Positions 8,127 to 17,551 of a stretch of 64,000 bases of DNA are shown here, in pieces. Below the pieces are notes generated by a model. The model was not told where the DNA came from, searched no databases, and saw only the letters and a program-made list of their open reading frames with translations. Location of the stretch: positions 2,294,001 to 2,358,000 of the forward strand of contig NZ_QBKS01000001.1 in NCBI RefSeq assembly GCF_003054285.1, written 5' to 3'. Position numbers and translations under genes: made by a program. Each line of letters opens with the position of its first letter. Position 1 is the stretch's first letter. The DNA comes from Litoreibacter ponti. GTDB taxonomy: Bacteria; Pseudomonadota; Alphaproteobacteria; Rhodobacterales; Rhodobacteraceae.

Positions 8127-10904
8127 CTAGTGCTGCTCCGGCACCAGAATTTCGCGTTTGCCCACATGGTTGGCCGCCGACACAACGCCTTCGTCTTCCA
8201 TCTGTTCCACCAAGCGCGCGGCCTTGTTGTAACCGATGGCGAGTTTCCGCTGGATATAGCTGGTCGAGCATTTGCGGTCCTTGATGACGATCTGCACGGC
8301 CGTGTCATAAAGCGCGTCCTCGCCATCCGTGTTGCCACCCAGCCCAAGCACCATGTCGATGTCGGAGGATTTCTCGTCATCCGGCCCCTCGACCACGCCA
8401 GACATGTATTCGGGCGGACCGAAGCTTTTGAGGTGGTTGACGATCTCTTCGACCTCTTCGTCCGAGACGAAGGGTCCATGCACCCGGGTAATCTTGGAGC
8501 CGCCAGCCATGTAAAGCATGTCGCCCATGCCCAGCAGCTGCTCAGCGCCCATCTCGCCCAAGATCGTGCGGCTGTCGATTTTCGACGTCACCTGGAAGGA
8601 AATCCGGGTCGGGAAATTCGCCTTGATCGTGCCGGTGATCACGTCGACCGACGGGCGCTGCGTGGCCATGATCAGGTGGATGCCCGACGCCCGCGCCATT
8701 TGCGCCAGACGCTGGATGCAGGCTTCGATCTCCTTGCCCGCGACCATCATCAGATCGGCCATCTCGTCAACGATTACCACGATATAGGGCATCGCCTCGG
8801 GCTGGAATTCCTCTGTCTCGAAGATCGGCTCGCCGGTCTCGTCATCGAAGCCGGTCTGCACGGTGCGCGAGAACAGCTCTCCCTTGCTCAGCGCGTCTTT
8901 GACGCGGGAATTGTAGCCGTCGATGTTGCGCACGCCCATCTTGGACATCTTGCGGTAGCGCTCTTCCATCTCGCCCACGGTCCATTTCAGCGCGACTACC
9001 GCCTTCTTCGGGTCGGTTACAACGGGCGACAACAGGTGCGGGATGCCGTCATAGACGCTGAGTTCCAGCATCTTCGGATCGATCATGATCAGGCGGCATT
9101 CCTCGGGCGTCAGCTTATAAAGCAGTGATAGGATCATCGTGTTGATCGCCACGGATTTGCCGGAGCCGGTCGTACCCGCGATCAGCAGGTGAGGCATCTT
9201 GGCCAGGTTGGCCACGATAGGATCGCCGCCAATGTCCTTGCCCAGCGCCAGCGGAAGCTTCTGATTGCCGTCGCCAAAGTCACGCGCGGCCAGGATTTCG
9301 CGCAGCACGACCATCTCGCGCTTCTCGTTGGGAAGCTCGATCCCGATGACCGTCCGACCCGGCACGGTCGACACACGCGCCGACAGCGCGGACATGGAGC
9401 GCGCGATATCGTCAGACAGACCGATCACGCGGGAGGCTTTCAGACCCGGCGCAGGCTCCAGCTCGTACATCGTGACAACGGGGCCGGGGCGCACGGACGT
9501 GATCTCGCCCTTCACGCCGTAATCGTCGAGCACGGCTTCCAACATGCGCGCGTTTTCTTCCAACGCCTCGTCGGACAGGACATGACGGGTCACGGTCGTC
9601 GGGCTGGTCAGAAGGCTGAGCGGCGGAAGCTCGAACTCGGACGCCTTGTCTTCGAATTGCAACGCTGGCTGCGCTTCGGCCTGCGCGCGCTTGGACGGCG
9701 CCACCGGCTTGCGGACAGGCTGCTGCACGACAGGCTTCGGCTCCGGCGTGAAGACGCGGGTGGCCGGGGCCGGTTCGGCAACCGGCTCGAACAATTCATC
9801 CTCGACCGCGTCAGGCGCACGCAACGTAGGCTCTATGCGCAAGACATCTGGTCCACGGCCGCGGGTCAACTGCGGTTCGGCACGCACGCCGGTTTCGGGA
9901 GTGTATTCCAGCGGCTTGGTGCGGCGGCCACGGTTTTTGATGACGTCAGAGATCTTCGACTTGATGCGGTCCTCGGGCAAGACATCATCGTGGATCATCA
10001 CCTCGTCCTCGAACGTCTCGGGCGCCGGATCGCGCGGCATCAAGCGGGCGAGAAGACCTTGCTTAGGCGCTGGCTGCTCAATTTCGATCTGCGGCTCCAT
10101 CTCGGGCTGCGGGGCGTGCAGCACGGTCGGCGCGCGGCGCAGGGACGGACCGGCAATCGGTGCGTCCTCTTCGTAAGCGGCAGCGGCGGCGAGCTTGGCC
10201 TCTTTGCGCTGCACGCGCATCTCGTTGGCCTTCACCGCAGCAAAAACTGCGCCTTTGCCCGTCGCGCCCAGCAGGCGCATGATGCTGGCATAGGTCAGAA
10301 CGATGCCGACATACATGAAGCGCGCGACCGCCTTGATCTCCTCTCTGTCAAAGCCCAGCACGAACAGCGACAGGAACAACAGGCCGAAGAAAACGATAAA
10401 CGCCAGGACCTTAAGGCCAAAGGTGGCACTGATCGGGGCGACGCCCAAAATCGCGCCCAGAACCGTGTCGCCGAACAGACCGCCAAGACCAAAGGAATGC
10501 GTCCACTCGGACACCGGCACGTGGGTCGACGCGTAGACAGAGGCCAGCGCAACCGCCAGCGGCGCAAACATCAAGCGGCCAAGCGCGCGCTCTTCGCCCC
10601 GGTGCAGCATGAAACGCAGGCCCCAGATCACGGCCACGAATGGAATAGCCCAAGCACCAAAGCCCACGATGATGAACAGCGGCGAGGCCAGATAGGCCCC
10701 AAAATAGCCCAGCCAGTTCTGCGCGGGTTCGTCGGTGGCGGACATCCAGGACGGATCCTCTGGCACGTAGGACAGAAGCATCATCGTGACCATCACACCC
10801 ACAACCAGCATGGCGAGGCCAAACATCTCTTTGCCCCGCTTCTCTATCGCGGCCTGCATGTCGCTGTCCAGAAACGGATCGCGTGGTCTTGCCTGATACG
10901 CCAT
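8127..10904 (-). CDS. ftsK: DNA translocase FtsK
   Basis: The start is an ATG at 10902-10904 with GAGGA 8 bases upstream, giving 925 residues; the open frame runs further upstream only through the neighbouring gene. Four hydrophobic segments lie in the first 190 residues. An acidic and proline-rich linker follows to about residue 430. The motor begins near 430 and holds the Walker A motif GTTGSGKS at about 577-584 and the Walker B region VIVDEMADLM. The C-terminal gamma winged helix (CSTSYIQRKLAIGYNKAARL) reads KOPS sites. FtsK pumps chromosome dimers at the septum and activates XerCD. It follows an aminotransferase gene by 17 bases and is therefore probably in the same transcript. Confidence 0.95.
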   Translation of the reverse strand: MAYQARPRDPFLDSDMQAAIEKRGKEMFGLAMLVVGVMVTMMLLSYVPEDPSWMSATDEPAQNWLGYFGAYLASPLFIIVGFGAWAIPFVAVIWGLRFMLHRGEERALGRLMFAPLAVALASVYASTHVPVSEWTHSFGLGGLFGDTVLGAILGVAPISATFGLKVLAFIVFFGLLFLSLFVLGFDREEIKAVARFMYVGIVLTYASIMRLLGATGKGAVFAAVKANEMRVQRKEAKLAAAAAYEEDAPIAGPSLRRAPTVLHAPQPEMEPQIEIEQPAPKQGLLARLMPRDPAPETFEDEVMIHDDVLPEDRIKSKISDVIKNRGRRTKPLEYTPETGVRAEPQLTRGRGPDVLRIEPTLRAPDAVEDELFEPVAEPAPATRVFTPEPKPVVQQPVRKPVAPSKRAQAEAQPALQFEDKASEFELPPLSLLTSPTTVTRHVLSDEALEENARMLEAVLDDYGVKGEITSVRPGPVVTMYELEPAPGLKASRVIGLSDDIARSMSALSARVSTVPGRTVIGIELPNEKREMVVLREILAARDFGDGNQKLPLALGKDIGGDPIVANLAKMPHLLIAGTTGSGKSVAINTMILSLLYKLTPEECRLIMIDPKMLELSVYDGIPHLLSPVVTDPKKAVVALKWTVGEMEERYRKMSKMGVRNIDGYNSRVKDALSKGELFSRTVQTGFDDETGEPIFETEEFQPEAMPYIVVIVDEMADLMMVAGKEIEACIQRLAQMARASGIHLIMATQRPSVDVITGTIKANFPTRISFQVTSKIDSRTILGEMGAEQLLGMGDMLYMAGGSKITRVHGPFVSDEEVEEIVNHLKSFGPPEYMSGVVEGPDDEKSSDIDMVLGLGGNTDGEDALYDTAVQIVIKDRKCSTSYIQRKLAIGYNKAARLVEQMEDEGVVSAANHVGKREILVPEQH

Positions 10905-10921
10905 TTTCTTCGTCCTCACCT

Positions 10922-12094
10922 TCAACCGTATGCACAGCTTTTCAGGGCACGAAGCCCCGGCTGCAGCTCGTTCATTGGGGCGACCAAGGCCACCCGGATA
11001 TATGTCTTGCCGGGGTTCGTGCCCCGGTAGTCGCGGCCCAGATATGCGCCGGGCAGCACTTTTACGCCCGTCTGGGTCCACAGAGTCTTTGTCATCTCTT
11101 CGCCGTCCTCGACCGGCAACCACAGGAAGAAGCCCGCCTCTGGCGCGACGAAGCCCGGCACATCGCCAAACAGGTCGTCGCAGAATTCCAGCTTTTCGCG
11201 GTAGAGCGCGCGGTTGGCTTCGACATGCGCCTCGTCCGCCCAAACCTTTTCAGCCACGCGTTGCAACGGCAGCGCCAGTGGTGCGCCTGCGTAGTTGCGC
11301 AGCGATTTCATCGCCTGAATGTTCTTCGGTCCGCTTGCCGCAAATCCGGACCTCAGACCCGCAAGGTTTGAGCGCTTGGACAGCGAATTGAAGAGCATCA
11401 CCCGCTCGGGGTCGTGATCTTTGCCGGCAGTGAGCGCGCCCATGGGGGCTGTGTCGCGATAGATCTCGGAATAGCACTCGTCGGCGAAAACCTTGAAGTC
11501 ATAAGTCTCGGCAAGAGCAAGAAGCTCGGCCCAGTAATCCGGCGTCGCCACCGCCCCTTGCGGGTTCGAGGGCGAGCAGAGATAGGCCAGCGCCGTGCGG
11601 TTCAACACGTCTTTCGACAAAGCGCCGAAATCCGGCAGGAAGCCTGTCTCTGCCGCGGCGGGTACGTAAATCGGCTCCGCACCCACGGCGAGCGCCGCGA
11701 CGGCGTAGACCTGATAGAACGGGTTCGGCATCAGGATCGCTGGGCGGCCGTTCTTTTCTTCGGGACACAACGCGAGGCAAGAGTTGAACAGCCCTTCGCG
11801 CGTTCCGTTCAGCGGCAGGATCTGCGTCGCCGGGTCCAGCGAGACGCCGTAGCGGCGCGCGGCCCAATCGGCGATGGCCTGGCGCAGCTCTGGCGTGCCG
11901 TCATTGGGCGGATACGGCCCAAAACCCGCCGCGTGTTCGGCGATGATGTCGGTGATCCAGTGCGGGAACGGGTGCAGCGGCGAGCCAATTGTCATGTCCA
12001 CAGGCGCGCCGCCCGGCTCCAACCCGGCGAGCAGCGTCCGAAGACGCGGAAATGCGTATGGTGGCAGGTTCGAAAACCGCTCGGGAAAGTCCAT
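10922..12094 (-). CDS. Class I/II aminotransferase (succinyl-DAP aminotransferase-like)
   Basis: A 390-residue fold-type I PLP enzyme. The NPFYQVYAVAA stretch, SPSNPQG, ADECYSEIY and the PLP lysine in SLSKRSNLAGLRSGF are all present, as is the C-terminal arginine region TYIRVALV. The LPLNGTREGLF stretch resembles DapC-type N-succinyl-diaminopimelate aminotransferases, which act in lysine and peptidoglycan precursor synthesis, and other class I transaminases remain possible. Its place directly before ftsK, with 17 bases between, is shared by many Rhodobacteraceae. The 139 bases between it and the upstream amidase gene hold no clear gene. Confidence 0.8.
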   Translation of the reverse strand: MDFPERFSNLPPYAFPRLRTLLAGLEPGGAPVDMTIGSPLHPFPHWITDIIAEHAAGFGPYPPNDGTPELRQAIADWAARRYGVSLDPATQILPLNGTREGLFNSCLALCPEEKNGRPAILMPNPFYQVYAVAALAVGAEPIYVPAAAETGFLPDFGALSKDVLNRTALAYLCSPSNPQGAVATPDYWAELLALAETYDFKVFADECYSEIYRDTAPMGALTAGKDHDPERVMLFNSLSKRSNLAGLRSGFAASGPKNIQAMKSLRNYAGAPLALPLQRVAEKVWADEAHVEANRALYREKLEFCDDLFGDVPGFVAPEAGFFLWLPVEDGEEMTKTLWTQTGVKVLPGAYLGRDYRGTNPGKTYIRVALVAPMNELQPGLRALKSCAYG

Positions 12095-12233
12095 TGGGAC
12101 CTACTATGACTGCCTCAGGATCGGGATCGTTTCGCCCCGCTTTTCAAAAAGATAGCCCATGGCCCGCCGCGCGGTCCAGAGATTGTGTTGCAAATTGGGC
12201 GTGTGCGCGTGGCGCGTGTGACTTTTTGGCCCC

Positions 12234-13565
12234 TCAGGCCAGCGCAGCTTCCGCGGCGGCACATAGGCGTAGCAGGCGCTCTTCGGAATTTGGCAAGCCG
12301 AGGAACATGATGCCCGCAGATGGAACACCCGTCGGCAACGTGATCCCGGCGGACCCCATCAGGTTGCCGACCCGCGTATTGCGAAGCGCCAAAAGGTTCT
12401 CGGTGACGTAGTAATCGCTGTCGGTCATCAACCGCTCTGCATTGGGCGGCAGAATCGGCGAGGTCGGCAGGATCACGGCGTCATAGGCTGCGATAAATGC
12501 GTTCCAGCTGCGCTTGATTTCCTCCAGTCGGCGCCACGCCGCCACGTAATCAGGCGCTGACACATCGGCGCCAGAGCGGAATCGGTTCAGGATTTCGCCA
12601 AACATCAGGTCCGGATTTGCTTCGATCACATCCTTCCAGATGCCGTAAGCCTCTGAAGAGAATAGCGTTCCCGAGAAAGACAGCGCCTCTTCCATCTCTG
12701 GGAAAGCATGGCGCTCGATCATGGCACCCGCCGCCTCCAGCTTCGCGACCGCCGCGTCGAACCCTGCCAGCGGCTCTGGCCGGATATCGTCGAAGGCAAC
12801 CGTCTCGAGCACCATCAAACGCGCGTCTTGCAAGGATGCGGCCGTCAGATCGGTCGGGGTTCCGCCCTCGAGTGCCGCCAGCAAATGCGCGGCGTCCTCG
12901 ACCGAACGACATAAGGGACCGATTGTGTCAAAGCGCGCGCAAAGCGGCACCGTGCCTTCGACCGACACGCGGTCGATTGTGGTCTTGAGGCCAACAAGAT
13001 CGTTCCAAGCCGCCGGTATGCGCACCGATCCGCCGGTGTCTGAGCCAATTCCCGCTGCAGCCAAGCCAAACGCAACGGACGTGGCCGCGCCCGACGACGA
13101 TCCTCCCGAGACCGCATCGAGGTCATTCACACAAGGCGAGGTCGCTGTGACCGGGTTCAGCCCAAGCCCGGAAAAGGCCAGTTCCGACATGTGGGTCTTG
13201 CCGATGCAGACAAGCCCCATCGCGGTCGCGTTGCGCAAAACCTCTGCGTCCCGCTCCGGCACTCGATCTTTGAGCAAGGCTGATCCAGCCTCGGTCGCAA
13301 TGCCCGCGGTGTCGAAGAGGTCCTTCCAGGAGATCGGCACACCGTCGAGTAAGCTCCGCCGTTGATCGAGCTTTGCACGCACCGCCGCGGCTTTGGCTTC
13401 GGCCCTGGCGCGGTCTTCGGTGAAGCGGGCGTATATGCGCTCTGTTTGGGCGTGGGTGCGGGCTGCGGTCAGATAGGTCTCGGTCAACGCGACCGGGTCG
13501 ATCTCGCCCGCGCCAATGGCACGGCCCAGATCGCAGGCAGTCATTTTCAGCCAAGTCTCGGACAT
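12234..13565 (-). CDS. Amidase (amidase signature family)
   Basis: AAAGGAG at 13574-13580 is spaced 8 bases from the ATG at 13563-13565, so that start is preferred over the GTG at 13574. The 443-residue product has the Ser-cisSer-Lys triad: lysine in ISWKDLFDTAG (about K81), the serine-rich loop SGGSSSGAATS (about 154-160) and the nucleophile in GSDTGGSVRIPAA (about S180). Members hydrolyse amides such as indoleacetamide or act as GatA. Since no gatB or gatC is adjacent and the C-terminal half differs from GatA, a stand-alone amidase is more likely. The substrate is unknown. It is divergent from the Ubi hydroxylase. Confidence 0.85.
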   Translation of the reverse strand: MSETWLKMTACDLGRAIGAGEIDPVALTETYLTAARTHAQTERIYARFTEDRARAEAKAAAVRAKLDQRRSLLDGVPISWKDLFDTAGIATEAGSALLKDRVPERDAEVLRNATAMGLVCIGKTHMSELAFSGLGLNPVTATSPCVNDLDAVSGGSSSGAATSVAFGLAAAGIGSDTGGSVRIPAAWNDLVGLKTTIDRVSVEGTVPLCARFDTIGPLCRSVEDAAHLLAALEGGTPTDLTAASLQDARLMVLETVAFDDIRPEPLAGFDAAVAKLEAAGAMIERHAFPEMEEALSFSGTLFSSEAYGIWKDVIEANPDLMFGEILNRFRSGADVSAPDYVAAWRRLEEIKRSWNAFIAAYDAVILPTSPILPPNAERLMTDSDYYVTENLLALRNTRVGNLMGSAGITLPTGVPSAGIMFLGLPNSEERLLRLCAAAEAALA

Positions 13566-13644
13566 CTGCAGCACTCCTTTTCAGGCGACGGTAGCGGCAG
13601 CACAGCGCATGGACAATCCCGACCGCACGCTCATATTGCCAAGT

Positions 13645-14871
13645 ATGAAATTTGACAGCGACATCTTGATTGTAGGCGGCGGGCTGAACGGCTGCGCCTT
13701 GGCCATCGCCTTTGCCAGCGGCGGGCTGAGCGTGACACTGATCGACAATCAACCGCTGGAGCGACTGCAATCGGACGTCTTTGACGGGCGGTCTTACGCC
13801 TTGGCTTTGGCCTCAAAACGCTTGCTGGGCGCCGTGGGATTGTGGGACGGGCTGGCCGAAAACGCCCAACCGATGTTGGAGATCAAGGTCACCGACGGTC
13901 GCGCGGGCGAAGGTCCGGCACCGTTCTGGATGCATTTCGATCATGCCGAGATCGAAGAGGGCCCGATGGGCTTCTTGGTCGAAGATCGTCACCTGCGCCG
14001 TGCTTTTCTTGATGCCATCGCATCCAGCGAGCGGATCACGCATCTGACGCCGGAGACGGTTGTGGCTCAGACAACCGACGCATCCCGTGCTGCGGTGCAG
14101 CTCGCCTCAGGCCAAACGCTGCGTGCGCGACTTCTTGTGGGATGCGACGGGCGACGAAGCGGTGTGGCCGAGCGGGCAGGCATCGGGCGCAGCTCCAAGG
14201 ATTATCAGCAAACGGCGGTGGTCGCCGCAATTGGCCACGAAAAGCCCCATGGCGGTGTGGCGCACCAGTTCTTTATGCCCGCGGGTCCCTTGGCGATCTT
14301 GCCACTGACGGGCAACCGTAGTTCGATCGTGTGGGCCGAGACGCCCGCGCGCGCGGCGGAGCTGTCTTCCCTTGATGATGACGCGTTTATCGAGGCGCTT
14401 CGGCCCGCCTTCGGCGACTTTCTTGGGAAGCTGCATGTGGCGGGTGCACGGTTCACCTATCCCTTGAACCTGACCATTGCGGACCGGCTTACAGACACGC
14501 GGTTGGCGCTGGTCGGCGACGCGGCTCATGGTGTGCATCCGATTGCAGGGCAGGGTTTGAACCAAGGTCTGCGGGACGTGGGCGCGTTGGCGCAGGTGGT
14601 GGTCGATGCGAAGCGGCGCGGCGAAGACATCGGCTCTGAGACGGTTATGGCGCGCTATGCGCAATGGCGGCGGTTCGACACAACGACATTGGCGCTTGCG
14701 ACAAATACATTCAACGCAATGTTTTCAAACGATAACCCGATACTGCGCGCTGGACGTGATCTGGGAATGAGTCTGGTCAATGCCCTGCCCGGCCTGCGCC
14801 GCGGCTTCATCCGCGAGGCCGCCGGCCTCACCGGTGACCTGCCCCGTCTGTTACAGGGCCAGCGTCTTTAG
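13645..14871 (+). CDS. UbiH/UbiF/COQ6-family FAD-dependent hydroxylase
   Basis: The ATG at 13645 opens at the FAD-binding fold (DILIVGGGLNGCALAIAFAS) and gives 408 residues; an ATG at 13609 is also in frame. The second FAD signature, LALVGDAAHGVHPIAGQGLN, is typical of ubiquinone ring hydroxylases. They add a hydroxyl group to the ubiquinone ring at the membrane with O2 and NAD(P)H. Which ring position (UbiH, UbiF, UbiI or the promiscuous UbiL/UbiM types) cannot be decided by eye. The gene converges with the Trm112-like gene, with a 4-base overlap of stops. Confidence 0.85.
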   Translation: MKFDSDILIVGGGLNGCALAIAFASGGLSVTLIDNQPLERLQSDVFDGRSYALALASKRLLGAVGLWDGLAENAQPMLEIKVTDGRAGEGPAPFWMHFDHAEIEEGPMGFLVEDRHLRRAFLDAIASSERITHLTPETVVAQTTDASRAAVQLASGQTLRARLLVGCDGRRSGVAERAGIGRSSKDYQQTAVVAAIGHEKPHGGVAHQFFMPAGPLAILPLTGNRSSIVWAETPARAAELSSLDDDAFIEALRPAFGDFLGKLHVAGARFTYPLNLTIADRLTDTRLALVGDAAHGVHPIAGQGLNQGLRDVGALAQVVVDAKRRGEDIGSETVMARYAQWRRFDTTTLALATNTFNAMFSNDNPILRAGRDLGMSLVNALPGLRRGFIREAAGLTGDLPRLLQGQRL

Positions 14872-15047
14872 TCGAGCTTGCGGGCCTCGTCGACCAGCAT
14901 GATCGGGATACCGCCGCGGATCGGGAACGCCAGCTTCGCGCTCTTCGACACAAGCTCTTGCGCCTCGGCATCATAAGCCAAGGTCGCCTGCGTCACGGGG
15001 CAGACGAGCCCCTCGAGCATGTGACGGTCAGTTTTCGGATCGCTCAT
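14868..15047 (-). CDS. Trm112 family protein
   Basis: A 59-residue protein starting at the ATG at 15045-15047 with GAGGAAG upstream. LEGLVCPVTQATLAYD and AFPIRGGIPIMLVDEARKL are the Trm112/YcaR signature. One cysteine remains of the usual zinc ligands. Its start overlaps the stop of the LON-domain gene (ATGA), so it is translationally coupled. Bacterial members are small and their role is unsettled; in eukaryotes Trm112 activates methyltransferases. Confidence 0.85.
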   Translation of the reverse strand: MSDPKTDRHMLEGLVCPVTQATLAYDAEAQELVSKSAKLAFPIRGGIPIMLVDEARKLD

Positions 15048-15685
15048 TGTACCACTTCCTCGCCTGATCCGCCGCGTAGGGCGAACTCGATCAGTGTGAC
15101 AAGGGTTTCGCGCCGTGTCGACAACGACGGGGCCTCCAGCAGCGCCTGCCGCTCCTCCGGCTCGAACGGGCAAAGCATCGACAGCGAGTTGATTAGCAGC
15201 TCGGTGTCGGCGTCTTTCAGGCTGTCCCAGTCCGTCTTGAGATCTTGAGCGTCGAAGAAACGGCCCAAGAGATTGAGAAACTTCTCGCGATCCAGCGCAT
15301 CGTCGGTTTCCGCGTAGCCCAGATCACGTTCGAACCCGTCCCAGCTGACCTCGGCCCGGCGATAGGGGCTGAAGCCGGTGACCTCTTGGCGAATACGAAA
15401 ACGCGATATCCCGGCCAGCGTGATCATGTAGCGTCCGTCTTCGGTTTCCGAGAATTGCGTGACGCGACCCGCGCAGCCGATGGCATGAAGCTGCGCTTTG
15501 CCGCCCGGTCCGTCGTGGGGCTGGATCATGCCAACCAGTCGATGCTGCGTTTTCAAGCAGTCCTCGAACATCTGAAGATATCGCGGCTCAAACAGATGCA
15601 GCGGCAGCCGGGCGCGCGGCAAAAGCAGCGCACCGGGCAAAGGAAAGAGCGGAATCGTGTCCGGCAGGTCAGATGCACTTAACAT
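15044..15685 (-). CDS. LON N-terminal substrate-binding domain protein
   Basis: A 213-residue protein made only of the LON substrate-binding (PUA-like) domain: TIPLFPLPGALLLPRARLPL, HLFEPRYLQMFEDCL and GCAGRVTQF. The AAA+ and protease parts of Lon are absent, as is usual in this stand-alone family. Its biochemical role is unproven. It starts 27 bases after the stop of the YbbN-like thioredoxin and ends overlapping the Trm112-like gene, so all three are likely one operon. The same trio occurs together in other alphaproteobacteria. Confidence 0.88.
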   Translation of the reverse strand: MLSASDLPDTIPLFPLPGALLLPRARLPLHLFEPRYLQMFEDCLKTQHRLVGMIQPHDGPGGKAQLHAIGCAGRVTQFSETEDGRYMITLAGISRFRIRQEVTGFSPYRRAEVSWDGFERDLGYAETDDALDREKFLNLLGRFFDAQDLKTDWDSLKDADTELLINSLSMLCPFEPEERQALLEAPSLSTRRETLVTLIEFALRGGSGEEVVQ

Positions 15686-15712
15686 GACCTTCGACGTAGG
15701 CCGCGGGGGCCC

Positions 15713-16636
15713 TCAGGCAAATATCATCGACGACAGTTTTCTGCGGCCATTCAAGACAATAGGGTCTTCCGGCTTCATCGCATCGAAAATGTTGAACAGC
15801 TCGGTCTTGGCTGCGCCATCCTTCCATTCGCGATCACGGCGGAACAGCTCCAGAAGCTGGTCGACGGCGGCTTGCCCGTCGCCCGAGGCGTGCAGTGCCA
15901 AGGCCAGATCGAGGCGGGACTGATGATCATCCGGGTTTGCCTCGACCGCGGCTTGAAGCTCCGCGACCGGACCGGTGTCAGCGGCCTTTTGCAGCAGGTC
16001 GATCTGCGCCAGCACCGCGTCGATCTCGGGCAGGCCGACAAGTTCTGCCGGCATCGCGTCGAGCATCGCCGCGGCCTTGTCCAACTCTCCCATGGCGAGA
16101 TGCGCGCGCACGAGGCCCGCATAGGCGGCAGGATTGTTGGGCTCTTCGCCGAGGATCGCGGCGAAGGTCTGTGCCGCATCGACGGCGGCCCCTTCGTCCA
16201 GCATCGCTTCCGCCGCCGCAACGGCATCAGCCAGACCATTGTCGACCTCGCCACCGCTCTCGGCGATCAGTTTGTCGATGAACGCCTTGATCTGGCTGCC
16301 GGGCAGCGCGCCTTGGAAGGCATCAACCGGCTTGCCTTTGTAGAAGGCATAGACTGTCGGGATCGACTGGATTTGCAGCTGTGCCGCAATTTGCTGGTTC
16401 TGATCCACATCGACCTTCACCATCTTGACCGCGCCTTTGGCGTCCTTGACGCCTTGTTCCAACGCCGGGCCAAGGGTCTTGCACGGGCCGCACCACGGCG
16501 CCCAGAAGTCCACGATCACCGGCTGTTCGTGCGAGGCGTCTATTACGTCGACCATAAAGGTCGCCTCTGAGGTGTCCTTGATCAGGTCCGAGGGCGCGTC
16601 GCGCCCGCCCATGCCGCCTACATTCAGTTCTAACAT
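15713..16636 (-). CDS. ybbN: Thioredoxin-domain co-chaperone (YbbN/CnoX-like)
   Basis: A 307-residue protein with an N-terminal thioredoxin fold (about 22-130) containing VDFWAPWCGPCK, with the redox pair C49 and C52, followed by a tetratricopeptide-rich C-terminal half (AEAMLDEGAA, LVRAHLAMGELDKAAAML, LDLALALHASGDGQAA). This is the CnoX layout. E. coli CnoX has lost redox activity, while alphaproteobacterial members such as this keep the full CGPC and are active oxidoreductases in Caulobacter. They hold unfolded and oxidation-damaged proteins for the chaperones. It heads the run thioredoxin, LON-domain protein, Trm112. Confidence 0.88.
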   Translation of the reverse strand: MLELNVGGMGGRDAPSDLIKDTSEATFMVDVIDASHEQPVIVDFWAPWCGPCKTLGPALEQGVKDAKGAVKMVKVDVDQNQQIAAQLQIQSIPTVYAFYKGKPVDAFQGALPGSQIKAFIDKLIAESGGEVDNGLADAVAAAEAMLDEGAAVDAAQTFAAILGEEPNNPAAYAGLVRAHLAMGELDKAAAMLDAMPAELVGLPEIDAVLAQIDLLQKAADTGPVAELQAAVEANPDDHQSRLDLALALHASGDGQAAVDQLLELFRRDREWKDGAAKTELFNIFDAMKPEDPIVLNGRRKLSSMIFA

Positions 16637-16692
16637 AATTCAGGTCCTCAATTTCTGTGGGACGATTTGCAACTTATATGCGTACTCGCGCC

Positions 16693-17481
16693 CTAAAGAT
16701 CAAATGTTGCAAAGACGGGCGCGTGGTCGGATGGTTTCTCCCACCCCCGCGCGTCTCGCAAAACCCGCGACGAGTGCGCGGCGTTCTTGATATCGGGCGT
16801 GGCCCAGACATGATCCAGCCTGCGCCCCTTATCCGCCGCATCCCAGTCCCGAGCGCGGTACGACCACCATGAGTATAGCAGACCTTCGGGGATATCGGCA
16901 CGGGTGACGTCAGACCATCCGCCCGCCTCCATCACGTCGTTGAAATGCTCCACCTCGATGGGTGTGTGGCTGACCACCTTCAGCAGCTGCTTGTGGGACC
17001 ACACATCGTCCTCCCGGGGGGCGATGTTCAGATCGCCAACAAGGATGGATTTCTGGGGCTTCTCGGCGGCGAAGGCGTCGCGCATCTCGGTCAGATAGTC
17101 GAGCTTTTGGCCGAACTTCTCGTTCACATCGCGGTCCGGCACGTCGCCGCCGGCGGGTACGTAATGGTTGTGGATCGTCACGCCATTCTCGAGCCTGGCC
17201 GCGACATGGCGCGCATGGCCGAGGGAGGCGTAGTCCTCTGCCCCCACCTCGACCAGCGGCAGGCGCGAGATGATCGCCACGCCGTTATATCCCTTCTGCC
17301 CGCGCGCAACCATGTGGGTGTAGCCCAGCGCGTTCAAGCCTTCGGTCGGGATCTTGTCGACCGGGCTTTTGCATTCCTGCAAGCACAAGACATCCGGTGC
17401 CTCTTCTTGCAGCAGCTTCAGCACAATCGGCTCGCGCAGGCGGACCGAGTTGATGTTCCAGGTGGCAAGCGTGAACGGCAT
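16693..17481 (-). CDS. xthA: Exodeoxyribonuclease III
   Basis: The ATG at 17479-17481 gives 262 residues, the usual length; the open frame upstream extends into the divergent gene and is ignored. The family motifs are all visible: TLATWNINSVRLR, LCLQECK with the metal glutamate, GYNGVAIISR, VGDLNIAPREDDVW and the C-terminal PSDHAPVFATFDL with the catalytic Asp-His. The enzyme is an AP endonuclease and 3'-5' exonuclease for base-excision repair. It is divergent from the MFS gene, with 70 bases between the two starts. It lies 56 bases upstream of the thioredoxin gene on the same strand. Confidence 0.93.
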   Translation of the reverse strand: MPFTLATWNINSVRLREPIVLKLLQEEAPDVLCLQECKSPVDKIPTEGLNALGYTHMVARGQKGYNGVAIISRLPLVEVGAEDYASLGHARHVAARLENGVTIHNHYVPAGGDVPDRDVNEKFGQKLDYLTEMRDAFAAEKPQKSILVGDLNIAPREDDVWSHKQLLKVVSHTPIEVEHFNDVMEAGGWSDVTRADIPEGLLYSWWSYRARDWDAADKGRRLDHVWATPDIKNAAHSSRVLRDARGWEKPSDHAPVFATFDL

Positions 17482-17551
17482 GACAGTCTCCGGTTTGACT
17501 TGGGGGCAGATTAGTCCGACGCTCCGACCACCGCCACAAGGAAACGCCCCC

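Noticed and set aside
9189..11030. 613-codon open frame on the plus strand opposite ftsK
   Set aside because: It lies wholly antisense to a clear FtsK gene. Its arginine- and histidine-rich translation is typical of a GC-rich shadow frame, and it shows no known motif.
12104..12328. Small minus-strand frame ending between the amidase and aminotransferase genes
   Set aside because: Its first two thirds overlap the end of the amidase in another frame. The free part codes only about 18 residues from an ATG and has no homology I can recognise.
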